From an uncultured Eggerthellaceae bacterium (GTDB lineage: Bacteria > Actinomycetota > Coriobacteriia > Coriobacteriales > Eggerthellaceae): a stretch of DNA of 24,124 nucleotides. Location of the stretch: the NCBI GenBank assembly GCA_946631805.1, contig CAMPAJ010000003.1:1-24124 (forward strand). Reading direction: 5' to 3'. Each line of letters opens with the position of its first letter. Position 1 is the first letter of the stretch. Of this stretch, positions 16,371 through 23,232 are shown one piece after another. The translations under genes and the position numbers were made by a program. A model generated the notes under the pieces. It was not told the DNA's origin, made no database searches, and saw nothing but the letters and a program-made list of their open reading frames with translations.

Positions 16371-16399
16371 ATGTTATAACACTAACCTTATTTTTTCAA
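16371..16399 (-). promoter_or_regulatory. Probable promoter of the Fic gene
   Basis: On the minus strand TTGAAA (16399-16394) is followed after 17 bp by TAACAT (16376-16371). The small palindrome GTTATAAC overlaps the -10. This lies about 35 bp upstream of the Fic start codon. Confidence 0.45.
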
Positions 16400-16860
16400 C
16401 AAGTGAATGAAAGGTTGTGGGGCTGGTTGGCCCCCAATTCGAATTCTGCAGCTCCTTTGATCGACCGTGTGGCTCGTTGCAATCAGCTTGTGCGACGCAA
16501 TTTTTGCGGAACGGGTCAAGAAATGACAAAATTTGCGTTTACAGATACAGACTTTGAAGTAACAGGAATTTGCCAACTGGGAAAACTCAAAAGCAACGCC
16601 CTGGCTGCCAGATTGCCGAAAATGTGCCGTCCGCTCCATCTGGGGTTTTTCAAAACGTAAAGAGCATCGATGTCTCTGAAAACGAAAATTTTGTCATTTC
16701 TAAGGCTGATGCGGCGAAATAGCATCAGATGCATCGTGAAATACACGCCGATATTGAGCATTTCGTCTTAAGGACGCGGTTCGCATCCAGCTACCATGAT
16801 GGTGCGAAACGATAGACTGGGCGATTCGGGCGCCGCAATTCAGTTCAGGCGTCCGGTTGA
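16400..16860. other. Gene-free region before the third adhesin remnant
   Basis: About 460 bp with short frames on both strands but no convincing gene and no family I recognise. It contains the 21-bp inverted-repeat element at 16520-16700. Base composition is lower in GC than in the flanking genes. It is where most of the third adhesin gene must have been lost. Confidence 0.4.
16520..16700. mobile_element. 181-bp element bounded by 21-bp inverted repeats
   Basis: 16520-16540 begins GAAATGACAAAATTTGCG and 16680-16700 is its reverse complement with one mismatch in 21. Weaker similarity continues inward (ACAGATACA against TCAGAGACA). The interior has no credible ORF. Size and ends suggest a MITE or a transposon-end remnant, but no target duplication is visible, so a large regulatory hairpin is also possible. 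Confidence 0.5.
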
Positions 16861-17043
16861 GGGTCAATCAATAAAGAAGATGCCGAAACGGGCTTTACTT
16901 TCGTTGTTGAAAATACCCCTGGCGCACCTCTCCCGAACACCGGAGGCCCCGGCGCGAGTTTCGTTTATCTCTTTGGCATCATGCTTACGGGCCTTATGGG
17001 CGGTGTGCTGGTAATGAGGGTTCGGAGACGAAATGCGGCGTAA
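16861..17043 (+). pseudogene. C-terminal remnant of a third LPNTG adhesin
   Basis: After an in-frame TGA (16858) the plus strand reads 60 codons ending the way a wall-anchored protein does: FTFVVENTPGAPLPNTGGPG, then YLFGIMLTGLMGGVLVM and a basic RVRRRNAA tail. LPNTG is at 16930-16944. The membrane segment FGIMLTGL is identical to that of the LPSTG adhesin ending at 15037, and DNA similarity to it is evident, so the two are paralogues. There is no start codon, signal peptide or body, so this is the surviving 3' end of a deleted gene. A terminator follows at 17057. Confidence 0.8.
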
Positions 17044-17056
17044 TTAGAACGAGCGA

Positions 17057-17088
17057 AGGGCCATCTGCTTAGGTAGGTGGCCTTTTCA
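17057..17088 (+). terminator. Intrinsic terminator of the lost third adhesin
   Basis: GGCCA (17059-17063) and TGGCC (17078-17082) pair, followed directly by TTTTCATTT. It lies 14 bp after the remnant's stop codon and appears intact although the gene is not. Confidence 0.6.
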
Positions 17089-17279
17089 TTTGGCCGTGGG
17101 TTGATAGAGGCGCTCTTTCAAAAGCAATAATGTTGCCGGATAGATTTCTCATTGTCGCCTGAAAATGCCAATGGGTTTTCAGCTATGAGGTGGTGTTAAG
17201 GCCGATGAAGTGGAGGCTGAAAGTCTCGTAACAAGGTGATTGCAGTATAACTTGCTAACCGGCTTCTATGGGCGAATAG

Positions 17280-17285
17280 TATAAT
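17280..17285 (+). promoter_or_regulatory. Possible -10 of the HipA-like kinase gene
   Basis: A consensus TATAAT lies 50 bp before the kinase start. The only TTGnnn upstream (TTGCTA) is 22 bp away, too far for a standard promoter. The rest of the 291-bp gap 17044-17334 holds nothing I can name apart from the terminator at 17057. Confidence 0.35.
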
Positions 17286-17334
17286 AATGTCAAGAATTCA
17301 GTAAAAACTATACGCCACAGCGAAAGGTTACAGA

Positions 17335-18681
17335 ATGGCAAGCAGGATTTCAACCGCGGAGGCTGCTGCTCGGCTTGGCGTGTCGGTGCGGCGCGTGCAA
17401 AGCCTGATCAGCGCGGGGCAACTCGAAGCACAGAAGGTGTCGGGGGTGTGGCTCGTCGACGAAGAGTCGGTCAACAAACGCATGCGAACCGTGAGCAAAA
17501 CCGGTGGACGGCCGGCTCGTGGTGCTGGCCGCTACGAAGCTCGGTTCATGCTTATGAATCGCCAGCACGAGATCTGCGATCTCGTGTACGATGCGCGCAA
17601 GCATGAGTTCACGTCGTTGGGGGAGTTTGTCGACGAGTCGAGGGCGCCCATCGGCATTTCGCTTGGTGGTGGGCGCATTACGCTTGCCGACTTCAATCGT
17701 TGGTGGCGCGGACGCGGTGTGCCGGGGACGCGCAGCAACCTTGACCAGCTTTTGCGCAAAGCCGGCGTGAGGATTCCCGAAGAGCTTCTGTATCGGAACC
17801 TGGGGCTTTCGCTTTCGGATCAATACTGGATACGGCCGAAGGAATCGGGCCTTGAGTGGGAGTTGGTGAACTTTTTCAACAACGACTTCGATCTGGTCGA
17901 AGCGCGTACGGCACCGTATGCCTCCAGTCCAAGCGTGCCTGCGCACCCGGCTAACACTTCGGACGGGAATCTCGAGAAGTCGTGGGTGGTGCGCGATGGC
18001 GTTCGCATGCTGAAAAAGCATGGCATGCACAATGGGCAGGAGCCATATAACGAGGTGGTTGCCACGAACTTGCATCGTCGGCTGCTTTCGCAGGGGGATT
18101 TTGTTGCATATGAGCTCGAAGGGGAAGGGTCCTCGGCCTGCTGCTTATGCACCAATTTCGTGGCCGACGACGAGGAGTATGTTCCAGCCTTGTACGTCCA
18201 ACGTGTACTGGGCGACGAGGCGGGCCAGGATGCGTATCGCAATTACCTTGACTGCTGCGAAGCTCTTGGGGTGCCGGGCGTCGAGGAGTCGCTCGACCGC
18301 ATGATCGTTTGCGACGATATACTTGCCAATACCGACAGGCATTTCCGCAACTTTGGCATCGTCCGCAATGTCGAAACGCTCGAATGCAGGCCGGCGCCCA
18401 TTTTTGACTCGGGGACGAGCCTGTGGTGCGATGTCGACGAGGCGCGCCTTGCGAAGGGTGAACGGAGTTTCGCAAGCAAGCAGTTCTATGCGAATCCGGG
18501 CAGGCAGCTCTTGCTCGTGAGCGATTTTGGTTGGCTTGATTCCGCAAGGCTCGATGGATTCGCTGACGAGGCCTGCGAGATTTTGGCGGGGAACAGCGCG
18601 CTTGCGAGTCGCTTGCCGTACATTCGAGCGGCCCTGGAATGGCGTATTGCGCGCATCGTGGACATTGCCGAGTGGTCGTAG
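17335..18681 (+). CDS. HTH-fused HipA-like protein kinase
   Basis: A 448-residue protein. Residues 1-45 (STAEAAARLGVSVRRVQSLI, then GVWLVDEESV) are an excisionase/MerR-type helix-turn-helix. A basic GGRPARG follows that resembles an AT-hook core. The C-terminal part is HipA-like: catalytic DRHFRN with D334, H336 and N339 preceded by CDDILANT, and PIFDSGTSLW with metal-binding D358. HipA kinases phosphorylate a protein target (glutamyl-tRNA synthetase in E. coli) and cause growth arrest. Here the DNA-binding partner, normally a separate HipB, appears fused to the kinase. AAAGG lies 7 bp before the ATG. The activating lysine is not clearly placed by eye. It follows the adhesin remnant and is likely an accessory gene. 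Confidence 0.8.
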   Translation: MASRISTAEAAARLGVSVRRVQSLISAGQLEAQKVSGVWLVDEESVNKRMRTVSKTGGRPARGAGRYEARFMLMNRQHEICDLVYDARKHEFTSLGEFVDESRAPIGISLGGGRITLADFNRWWRGRGVPGTRSNLDQLLRKAGVRIPEELLYRNLGLSLSDQYWIRPKESGLEWELVNFFNNDFDLVEARTAPYASSPSVPAHPANTSDGNLEKSWVVRDGVRMLKKHGMHNGQEPYNEVVATNLHRRLLSQGDFVAYELEGEGSSACCLCTNFVADDEEYVPALYVQRVLGDEAGQDAYRNYLDCCEALGVPGVEESLDRMIVCDDILANTDRHFRNFGIVRNVETLECRPAPIFDSGTSLWCDVDEARLAKGERSFASKQFYANPGRQLLLVSDFGWLDSARLDGFADEACEILAGNSALASRLPYIRAALEWRIARIVDIAEWS

Positions 18682-18855
18682 GGCGGAACGGGTCGAAAAC
18701 AAGGTCGAGCCGAGGGCATTGGCGATACTGTGGCATTTGTGGTCAAACGCTACATGGAAAACTTCGGTTGCGACGAAGCGGAGGCCAGGCGGGTTCTTGG
18801 CGTTGATGAGCTAGAGACCGAAGGTGCAGATAGCCCTTCTTTGTCCGAAGTATGA
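18682..18855 (+). other. Open frame continuing past the HipA-like stop
   Basis: After the TAG at 18679 the same frame stays open for 57 codons to TGA at 18853. The later part looks coding (VAFVVKRYMENFGCDEAEAR, then VLGVDELETEGADS). GTG at 18730 or ATG at 18754 could start a small separate protein, but neither has a clear ribosome binding site. Alternatives: a former C-terminal extension cut by an amber mutation, a remnant gene, or chance. I do not recognise the peptide. Confidence 0.35.
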
Positions 18856-18884
18856 AATGGCTAGCTTAAGCGTAGGTTAAGTAA

Positions 18885-18926
18885 GAAAAAAGCTGCCCTA
18901 TCCGCGATTGTCGGATAGGGCAGCTT
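18885..18926 (-). terminator. Strong intrinsic terminator of the DtxR-like gene
   Basis: A perfect 15-bp stem (AAGCTGCCCTATCCG, 18890-18904, with its complement 18912-18926) around a 7-nt loop. On the minus strand it runs into TTTTTTCTTACTT. It lies 39 bp after the stop of the DtxR-like gene. Confidence 0.9.
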
Positions 18927-18964
18927 GCTGTTTCGCGACTTTAGGGGGCGTCCGCCGTTGAGGG

Positions 18965-19357
18965 CTATTCGTCCTTCACCAGACCGAGCTTGTCGATGTA
19001 GGCGACCCACTTTTCGAAAGAGTCGTCGCTGATGGCGTGCTCCATCAGGCAGGCTTCCTCTTCGGCGACCTCGTCGGCAATGCCGAGGCCCTTTGCGAGG
19101 AACGTGGTGAGGTAGCGATGGCGCTTGTACACGGCCTTGCCGTATTCGTAGCCCTCGGGCGTGAGGGTGATGTCGCCGTAGTAGGGCTGGTCGACCAGGC
19201 CGCGCTCTTTCAGCAGGCCAACGGCTTTGTTGACGGAAGCCTTCGAGACTTCCATTTGCTTCGATACGTCGACGGAGCGGACCGACACTTCGTCGGTGCC
19301 GCCAAGCATGACGATTGCTTCTAAGTAGTCCTCGTGGGACGTCGAGATCTTTTCCAT
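18965..19357 (-). CDS. DtxR/MntR-family metal-dependent repressor
   Basis: A 130-residue protein starting MEKISTSHEDYLEAIVML. It has the family's N-terminal winged helix (VRSVDVSKQMEVSKASVNKA as the recognition region) followed by the metal-binding and dimer domain (KRHRYLTTFL, then EEEACLMEHAIS). D10 and E13 correspond to first-helix metal ligands, and the Cys-x-x-Glu-His of EACLMEH is the DtxR-style ligand set. With no SH3-like domain it has MntR-like length. These proteins repress metal uptake genes when loaded with Fe or Mn; which metal cannot be read from sequence. Two adjacent ATGs exist; the second (19357) is 6 bp from AGGAG and preferred. An operator-like dyad lies just upstream and a strong terminator follows. 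Confidence 0.88.
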   Translation of the reverse strand: MEKISTSHEDYLEAIVMLGGTDEVSVRSVDVSKQMEVSKASVNKAVGLLKERGLVDQPYYGDITLTPEGYEYGKAVYKRHRYLTTFLAKGLGIADEVAEEEACLMEHAISDDSFEKWVAYIDKLGLVKDE

Positions 19358-19375
19358 CATGCGCTCCTTGGCTCG

Positions 19376-19396
19376 GTGATTAGCAAATCTTATCAC
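19376..19396. promoter_or_regulatory. Operator-like dyad at the DtxR-like gene promoter
   Basis: GTGAT-T-AG and CT-T-ATCAC form an imperfect 21-bp dyad 19 bp upstream of the start codon. A minus-strand -10-like TAAGAT (19392-19387) lies inside it, so binding would block transcription. Size and position fit autoregulation by a dimeric DtxR/MntR protein. Confidence 0.45.
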
Positions 19397-19511
19397 ATGT
19401 TTTATTCTCGAATCGGTTGCGCTGACCCCCAGCGGCACAAGTTGGCGCTCTGCACCAACACTGCATAACCGTGAGTTGGCCTGGGCAAACATTTTGAGCA
19501 AACGCATCTGA

Positions 19512-19681
19512 CTACAAGCAGAGCCGCCCGTAGGCGGCTCTTGAGTGGCAGGGGCTGGCAAGGGAAGAGAGAGGGGGGTGGGTCCCTTGCCAGCCATCGA
19601 TTGTGGTGAACGATCAGACGAGAGGAATCTTCACCACCGTGTCAGCTGTTCGTGTCGTCCGGGCTCCGTGCCCTTTCGACA
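19512..19681 (-). ncRNA. Putative structured small RNA with four hairpins
   Basis: About 170 nt between divergent dtxR-like and thrC genes. On the minus strand the predicted start (19681) coincides with the first stem. P1: TGTCG/CGACA with inner GGGC/GCCC (19653-19681). P2: GTGGTGAA/TTCACCAC (19603-19637). P3: a perfect 12-bp stem GCTGGCAAGGGA/TCCCTTGCCAGC (19554-19594) with a loop holding six consecutive C. P4: a 9-bp stem with a 4-nt loop (19520-19541), a possible weak terminator. It carries no recognisable tmRNA, RNase P, SRP or T-box signature. C-rich loops recall actinobacterial 6C-type RNAs and could pair with Shine-Dalgarno sequences (inference). It might instead be a long leader of the dtxR-like gene, which is read in the same direction. 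Confidence 0.5.
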
Positions 19682-19687
19682 TTTGTT

Positions 19688-19716
19688 AGTCTAGGGTTAC
19701 CCCAGCATTGTGTCAA
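19688..19716 (-). promoter_or_regulatory. Near-consensus promoter of the structured RNA
   Basis: On the minus strand a consensus TTGACA (19716-19711) and TAGACT (19693-19688) are 17 bp apart. The predicted start is about 19681, the first base of the P1 stem. It is the best vegetative promoter in the window. Confidence 0.65.
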
Positions 19717-19852
19717 TAAGTAAACCGAAGAAAACTTCTTGCACATAAGTTCTCCACAGTAAACAATTTTCAGAACGATGAAATGTGCGGCAAACATGTG
19801 CGATATAGCTGCAAGCGCAGGCGGGAGGGCAAGTTTGCAAGCGCACAACATG

Positions 19853-19858
19853 TATACT
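19853..19858 (+). promoter_or_regulatory. Probable -10 of the threonine synthase gene
   Basis: TATACT, 35 bp before the start codon. TTGCAA upstream is too close (12 bp) to be a standard -35, so the promoter is only partly defined. Confidence 0.4.
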
Positions 19859-19892
19859 GATACAAATCGCAAACAATAGAACGGAGATGATC

Positions 19893-21449
19893 ATGGCCGA
19901 GAACCGTTACATCGACACGCGCGGCGTCGTGGAGGAGCCCGTTGCCTTTACTCGGGCGGTTGTGGATGGGCTTGCGCCGGGTGGCGGCCTGTTCGTTCCC
20001 GAGTCGATTCCCGAGCTTACGCTCGATGAGATCTGCGCGCTTGGCTCGATGCCATATGCCGAGCGGGCTGCCCGCATTTATAGCGCGTTCGATGTTGATC
20101 TTACCGATGAGCAGCTTCGCCGCATCACCTCCGAGGCATATGGCGGCAATTTCGATACCGACCAGATTTGCCCGCTTACGGCTTTGCCCAATGACGTGTA
20201 TCTGCTCGAGCTGTGGCATGGCCCCACGAGCGCGTTCAAGGACATGGCGCTTCAATGCCTGCCCAGGTTCTTCAGCGTGAGTGCAGCTGAGTTGCGCGAT
20301 CGCGGCGAGCTTGACGATACCCACATGATCCTGGTCGCGACGTCGGGAGACACGGGCAAGGCGGCGCTTGAGGGCTTCCGCGATGTCGACGGCGTTTCCA
20401 TTGGCGTCATGTATCCGGACGGCGGAGTGAGCGACATCCAGTTCAAGCAGATGGCGACGCAGCGCGGTTCCAACGTTACCGTGTGGGGTGTGCGCGGCAA
20501 TTTCGACGACTGCCAGACGGGTGCCAAGACGGTGTTCAACGACGAGGCGTTTGCCGCGGAGCTGCACGATCGCTACGGCATTGCGCTGTCGAGCGCGAAC
20601 TCCATCAACTGGGGTCGCCTCATGCCCCAGATCGTGTACTACATCTCGGCCTATGCGACGCTTGTCGCCGACGGGGTGGTGCAGGCGGGCTCCGAAATCG
20701 ACGTCTGCGTGCCGACGGGCAATTTCGGCAACATCCTGGCGGCGTACTACGCCAAGCGCATGGGCACGCCCATCCGCCGTTTGCTGTGCGCTTCCAACGA
20801 GAATCGCGTGCTCACCGACTTCATCAACACGGGCACGTACGACATTTCCGACAGGACGTTCGTCAAGACGCCGTCGCCTTCGATGGACATCCTCGTTTCC
20901 TCGAATCTCGAACGCCAGCTGTTCGAGCTGACCGGCCGCGATGCCCAGGCCATTGCCGAATGGATGCGCGACCTCGGCAAGGACAAGCGCTTCCAGGTCG
21001 ACAAGCAGACGTTTGCCAAGATGCGCGAGCTGTACGCGGCCGATTCGGTCGACAATGAGGGATGCCTGGCAGCCATTCGCGAGGTGTTCGAGCGCTGCGG
21101 TTACCTCATGGACCCGCACACGGCGGTTGCGTGGCAGGTTGCCGAGAACTTGCGCGAAGACGGCGTGCCCGTCGTCGTGGCCTCGACGGCCCATTGGGCG
21201 AAGTTCGGCAACAACGTGTACAAGGCTTTGCACTCGATCGCCCTGGACGAGGAATTGCCTGCCGAGGTGGCTGAGCTTACCGGCTGCAAGCTCAATGAGC
21301 TCATCGCGGAAGAGACCGGTTTGTCGAATATTCCCGCCGGATTGGCGGAGCTGGATAATCTGCCCATAAGGTTCACGGATGTCATCGATGGAGATGCGGA
21401 CGCTATTCGCACCGCCGTCTGTGGTTTTCTGGATACTTTGGGCGAATAA
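19893..21449 (+). CDS. thrC: Threonine synthase
   Basis: A 518-residue PLP enzyme converting O-phosphohomoserine to threonine and phosphate, the last step of threonine synthesis in the cytosol. It shows the N-terminal YIDTRG and GLAPGGGLFVPE segments, the PLP-lysine motif HGPTSAFKDMAL (K116), the phosphate-binding ATSGDTGKAALEG and the cofactor-binding CVPTGNFGNILAAYYAKRMG, all typical of the long thrC type. Length is about the family norm (430-520). I start at the second ATG (19893) because GGAG lies 6 bp before it; the first ATG at 19887 directly abuts the GGAG. The gene stands alone with its own promoter and no homoserine genes beside it. It reads away from the structured RNA and dtxR-like gene. 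Confidence 0.95.
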   Translation: MAENRYIDTRGVVEEPVAFTRAVVDGLAPGGGLFVPESIPELTLDEICALGSMPYAERAARIYSAFDVDLTDEQLRRITSEAYGGNFDTDQICPLTALPNDVYLLELWHGPTSAFKDMALQCLPRFFSVSAAELRDRGELDDTHMILVATSGDTGKAALEGFRDVDGVSIGVMYPDGGVSDIQFKQMATQRGSNVTVWGVRGNFDDCQTGAKTVFNDEAFAAELHDRYGIALSSANSINWGRLMPQIVYYISAYATLVADGVVQAGSEIDVCVPTGNFGNILAAYYAKRMGTPIRRLLCASNENRVLTDFINTGTYDISDRTFVKTPSPSMDILVSSNLERQLFELTGRDAQAIAEWMRDLGKDKRFQVDKQTFAKMRELYAADSVDNEGCLAAIREVFERCGYLMDPHTAVAWQVAENLREDGVPVVVASTAHWAKFGNNVYKALHSIALDEELPAEVAELTGCKLNELIAEETGLSNIPAGLAELDNLPIRFTDVIDGDADAIRTAVCGFLDTLGE

Positions 21450-21474
21450 TCCACTAGGAGAATTATCTAGCGAT

Positions 21475-21483
21475 TGTTATAAT
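21475..21483 (+). promoter_or_regulatory. Extended -10 promoter of the ModE-like gene
   Basis: TGTTATAAT is an extended -10 with a perfect TATAAT, lying within the dyad CGATT-GTTAT-AATCG (21471-21485). No good -35 is seen. The dyad could be an operator, for instance for autoregulation. Confidence 0.5.
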
Positions 21484-21515
21484 CGTGCCAAGGTAATTCA
21501 AAGGAGGCCGAAAGC

Positions 21516-21860
21516 ATGGGCAAGAGCGCAGCTATGAAACCCGTTATCCGTCTGGCAATCTCAAACGAAGATTCCAAGAGCAATTCTCAGTTTGGTCGAG
21601 GTGTTGCCAGTCTGTGCCTGGGCGTGCGCACTTTGGGCTCGCTTAACGCTGCAGCCAAAGAGATGAAGATGGCATATAGCAAGGCGTGGCGCATCATCAA
21701 GGAGACCGAAGCGGCGCTGGGCATGCAGTTGCTCGACCGCGACGGCGCTCATGGTTCGACGCTTACTCCTGAGGGCGACCGCCTGCTCGATGCGTATCTG
21801 GAAGTCGACGAGCTCGTGCAGAAGTATGCTGAGCAAGAGTTCGCAAAGCTCATGAAATAG
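21516..21860 (+). CDS. ModE-like winged-helix regulator, DNA-binding domain only
   Basis: A 114-residue protein. Residues from about 25 on (VASLCLGVRTLGSLNAAAKEMKMAYSKAWRIIKETEAALGMQLLDR, then GSTLTPEGDRLLDAY) are the LysR-type winged helix seen at the N-terminus of ModE, the molybdate-responsive repressor. The AAKEMKMAYSKAW segment and the wing ending TPEG are diagnostic. The C-terminal molybdate-binding (TOBE) domains are absent, as in many stand-alone ModE-like proteins, so metal sensing cannot be assumed. AAAGGAGG lies 8 bp before the ATG. It sits alone after thrC, with its own promoter and a shared terminator. Confidence 0.85.
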   Translation: MGKSAAMKPVIRLAISNEDSKSNSQFGRGVASLCLGVRTLGSLNAAAKEMKMAYSKAWRIIKETEAALGMQLLDRDGAHGSTLTPEGDRLLDAYLEVDELVQKYAEQEFAKLMK

Positions 21861-21882
21861 AAGCAGCCTTCGGGCTGATTAG

Positions 21883-21923
21883 AAAAGGCGGGGCGGGGCC
21901 GAGGAGGTTTCGCCCCGCTTTTT
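21883..21923. terminator. Bidirectional intrinsic terminator
   Basis: GCGGGGCG (21888-21895) pairs with CGCCCCGC (21911-21918), with AAAA before and TTTTT after, so it works for the ModE-like gene on plus and the zinc-ribbon gene on minus. A smaller hairpin CAGCC-TTCG-GGCTG precedes it at 21864-21877. Confidence 0.85.
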
Positions 21924-21929
21924 CATGTG

Positions 21930-22295
21930 CTAAAGAGGCGCTACCGAGCATTCCCATTCGCGGTTTTCGATGTGGCTCCCTATGGGGGTGAGCGTTAGCA
22001 GGAACGTTGCTTGGCCAGCGGGGGCGTTTTCGGTCGCGTTTCCGTTGGGCCCAATGGGGCTATTGAATTCGTTCCTTGCATCTACGAAGGCCTCTTGGCT
22101 CGGCGAATCGGTTTGCGTGCCCTCGGAGGGGCTCTTTGCGGGGGCGCTGATGTCAAATGATGCAATCGGCATGCCTGATGGCGATGAGTTTTCGTTATCG
22201 TGGGCGCAATCGTCCTCGTCGAATGTATGAAGGCAGCCGTAGCACATCGACGCGTCGTCGAAGGCGAGGGCGTTGCATACGGGGCAGGTTTTCAT
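21930..22295 (-). CDS. Zinc-ribbon protein of the Tad-like locus
   Basis: A 121-residue protein starting MKTCPVCNALAFDDASMCYG. Four cysteines (C4, C7, C18, C21) form a zinc-ribbon, followed by an acidic stretch and a long Ser/Pro/Asn-rich linker, then a short hydrophobic strand region (ATFLLTLTPIGSHIENREWECSV). AAGGAGG lies 8 bp before the ATG. It is the last gene of the minus-strand cluster, 65 bp after the DUF192 gene, and shares the terminator at 21883. The role is unknown; the N-terminal ribbon plus a disordered linker suggests a small scaffold or regulatory protein. The C-terminal part may be a truncated FHA-like or beta domain, but I cannot support that. Confidence 0.75.
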   Translation of the reverse strand: MKTCPVCNALAFDDASMCYGCLHTFDEDDCAHDNENSSPSGMPIASFDISAPAKSPSEGTQTDSPSQEAFVDARNEFNSPIGPNGNATENAPAGQATFLLTLTPIGSHIENREWECSVAPL

Positions 22296-22360
22296 CGTGA
22301 TTTCCTCCTTGCGTTGATGGTGATGGGCGAATGGCGTAACGGGCGCGCAGCCAGCGTCGC

Positions 22361-22669
22361 TCAGCCTGCTAGATGTACATGCAAATCGCCCTGGATTCTG
22401 TCTCCGGGCAGGTACCAGGGGTCGTTGCATGCGAATCGCTCGAGCGTTGCGGTCGCGGCCCGATTGCGCAGTCGGCGATTGGGACCGACGCAAAGATGGG
22501 ATTCGATTACCGTGCCGTCACGCGCGATAAATGCAACGTCGATGGAGCGGCGCATGCCAACCGTATGGATGTCATGGCATGGGATGAGGAGCAGGGCCCC
22601 GTCGAATTCCCTCCGCCCCAATAGGCCGATTAGCCGAGCATGGATGCTGCTTGCGACTTCGACGTTCAT
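22361..22669 (-). CDS. DUF192 family protein
   Basis: A 102-residue protein with the DUF192 core: RLIGLLGRREFDGALLLIPC, then HTVGMRRSIDVAFIARDGTVIES, near the usual family length. The family is a small beta-barrel found free or exported, with no known reaction. The start at 22669 is fixed by its ATGA overlap with the stop of the upstream gene, indicating translational coupling. No signal peptide is visible, so it is probably cytosolic here. It sits inside a Tad-type pilus operon, a setting in which DUF192 also occurs in other actinobacteria as far as I recall; a role in pilus assembly is inference. Confidence 0.85.
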   Translation of the reverse strand: MNVEVASSIHARLIGLLGRREFDGALLLIPCHDIHTVGMRRSIDVAFIARDGTVIESHLCVGPNRRLRNRAATATLERFACNDPWYLPGDRIQGDLHVHLAG

Positions 22670-23232
22670 GAGACCACGCACCTGTAAACGATGCTCGTGG
22701 CGTTGGCTGACTTCGTACAGGTTGCAAGCGCCCATGTGCAGCGCCCGCCTTTCTTGATATAGGTCGACCCACCTTGTTGCCCGAGTTGCACTTTGCTCCA
22801 TCCGCCATGTGTCATGAGCTTGTCGAGCGCGGCGGTTGCTTGCGATGGTTCGAGGTCTACGACGTAGCCGACGACGCTTCCGCCAGAATTCGAGCGGATG
22901 TTGCGGGCTCCGGCAAGCATCCCGATTTCTTCCTCGAAGTATTCGGGCGTCTCGTCTTCCTTGCCCGCAAGGCGCTCGAGTTCGGTAAGCGCATGTTGTG
23001 GGCTGGAGTTTTCTGTGATAAGGGATGACTGCATGCCTGCGCGAGCGTCGTCCTGAGCGCGGGCGGTAGCGGGGTTTGCGGGGCCATCGAGCATGAGCGT
23101 GCTTGCGGGCACCGCTGCGACGAGAGCGAAGACGATGAGGATCGCTCTTGCGAGACGCCGCTTCCAGCTACGCGGCATCGCGCTTTCGCCGCTCTTGCTC
23201 CTTGGACGGCGTTTTACGTGTAGTTGCTTCAT
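22666..23232 (-). CDS. Exported or membrane-anchored small protein of the Tad-like locus
   Basis: A 188-residue protein starting MKQLHVKRRPRSKSGESAMP. A basic N-terminus precedes a hydrophobic helix (28-46, ARAILIVFALVAAVPASTLM) and a possible cleavage site after ARA (about 59). The rest is soluble and includes EYFEEEIGMLAGARNIRSNS and a C-terminal beta-like region with three Cys. I do not recognise the family. AGGAG lies about 8 bp before the ATG. Start and stop overlap both neighbours in ATGA junctions (TadE-like upstream, DUF192 downstream), so it belongs to the same translation unit and probably acts at the envelope with the pilus. Confidence 0.75.
   Translation of the reverse strand: MKQLHVKRRPRSKSGESAMPRSWKRRLARAILIVFALVAAVPASTLMLDGPANPATARAQDDARAGMQSSLITENSSPQHALTELERLAGKEDETPEYFEEEIGMLAGARNIRSNSGGSVVGYVVDLEPSQATAALDKLMTHGGWSKVQLGQQGGSTYIKKGGRCTWALATCTKSANATSIVYRCVVS

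Noticed and set aside
16388..16639. Short reverse frame of 83 codons before the adhesin remnant
   Set aside because: No ribosome binding site, no recognisable motif, and it crosses the inverted-repeat element.
16796..17014. 72-codon plus-strand frame over the third-adhesin remnant
   Set aside because: The overlapping frame ending at 17041 gives a clear LPNTG anchor, so this one is out of frame with the real remnant.
19574..19590. GGGTGGGTCCC as a T-box motif upstream of thrC
   Set aside because: It does not match the T-box consensus AGGGTGGTACCGCG, and the sequence is fully explained as a stem and loop of the P3 hairpin.
19653..19673. TCCGGGCTCC as an RNase P RNA signature
   Set aside because: The surrounding GAGGAAAG and other RNase P conserved segments are missing, and the promoter points the other way.
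19770..21233. 487-codon reverse-strand frame over thrC
   Set aside because: Shadow of thrC, which is certain from its motifs.
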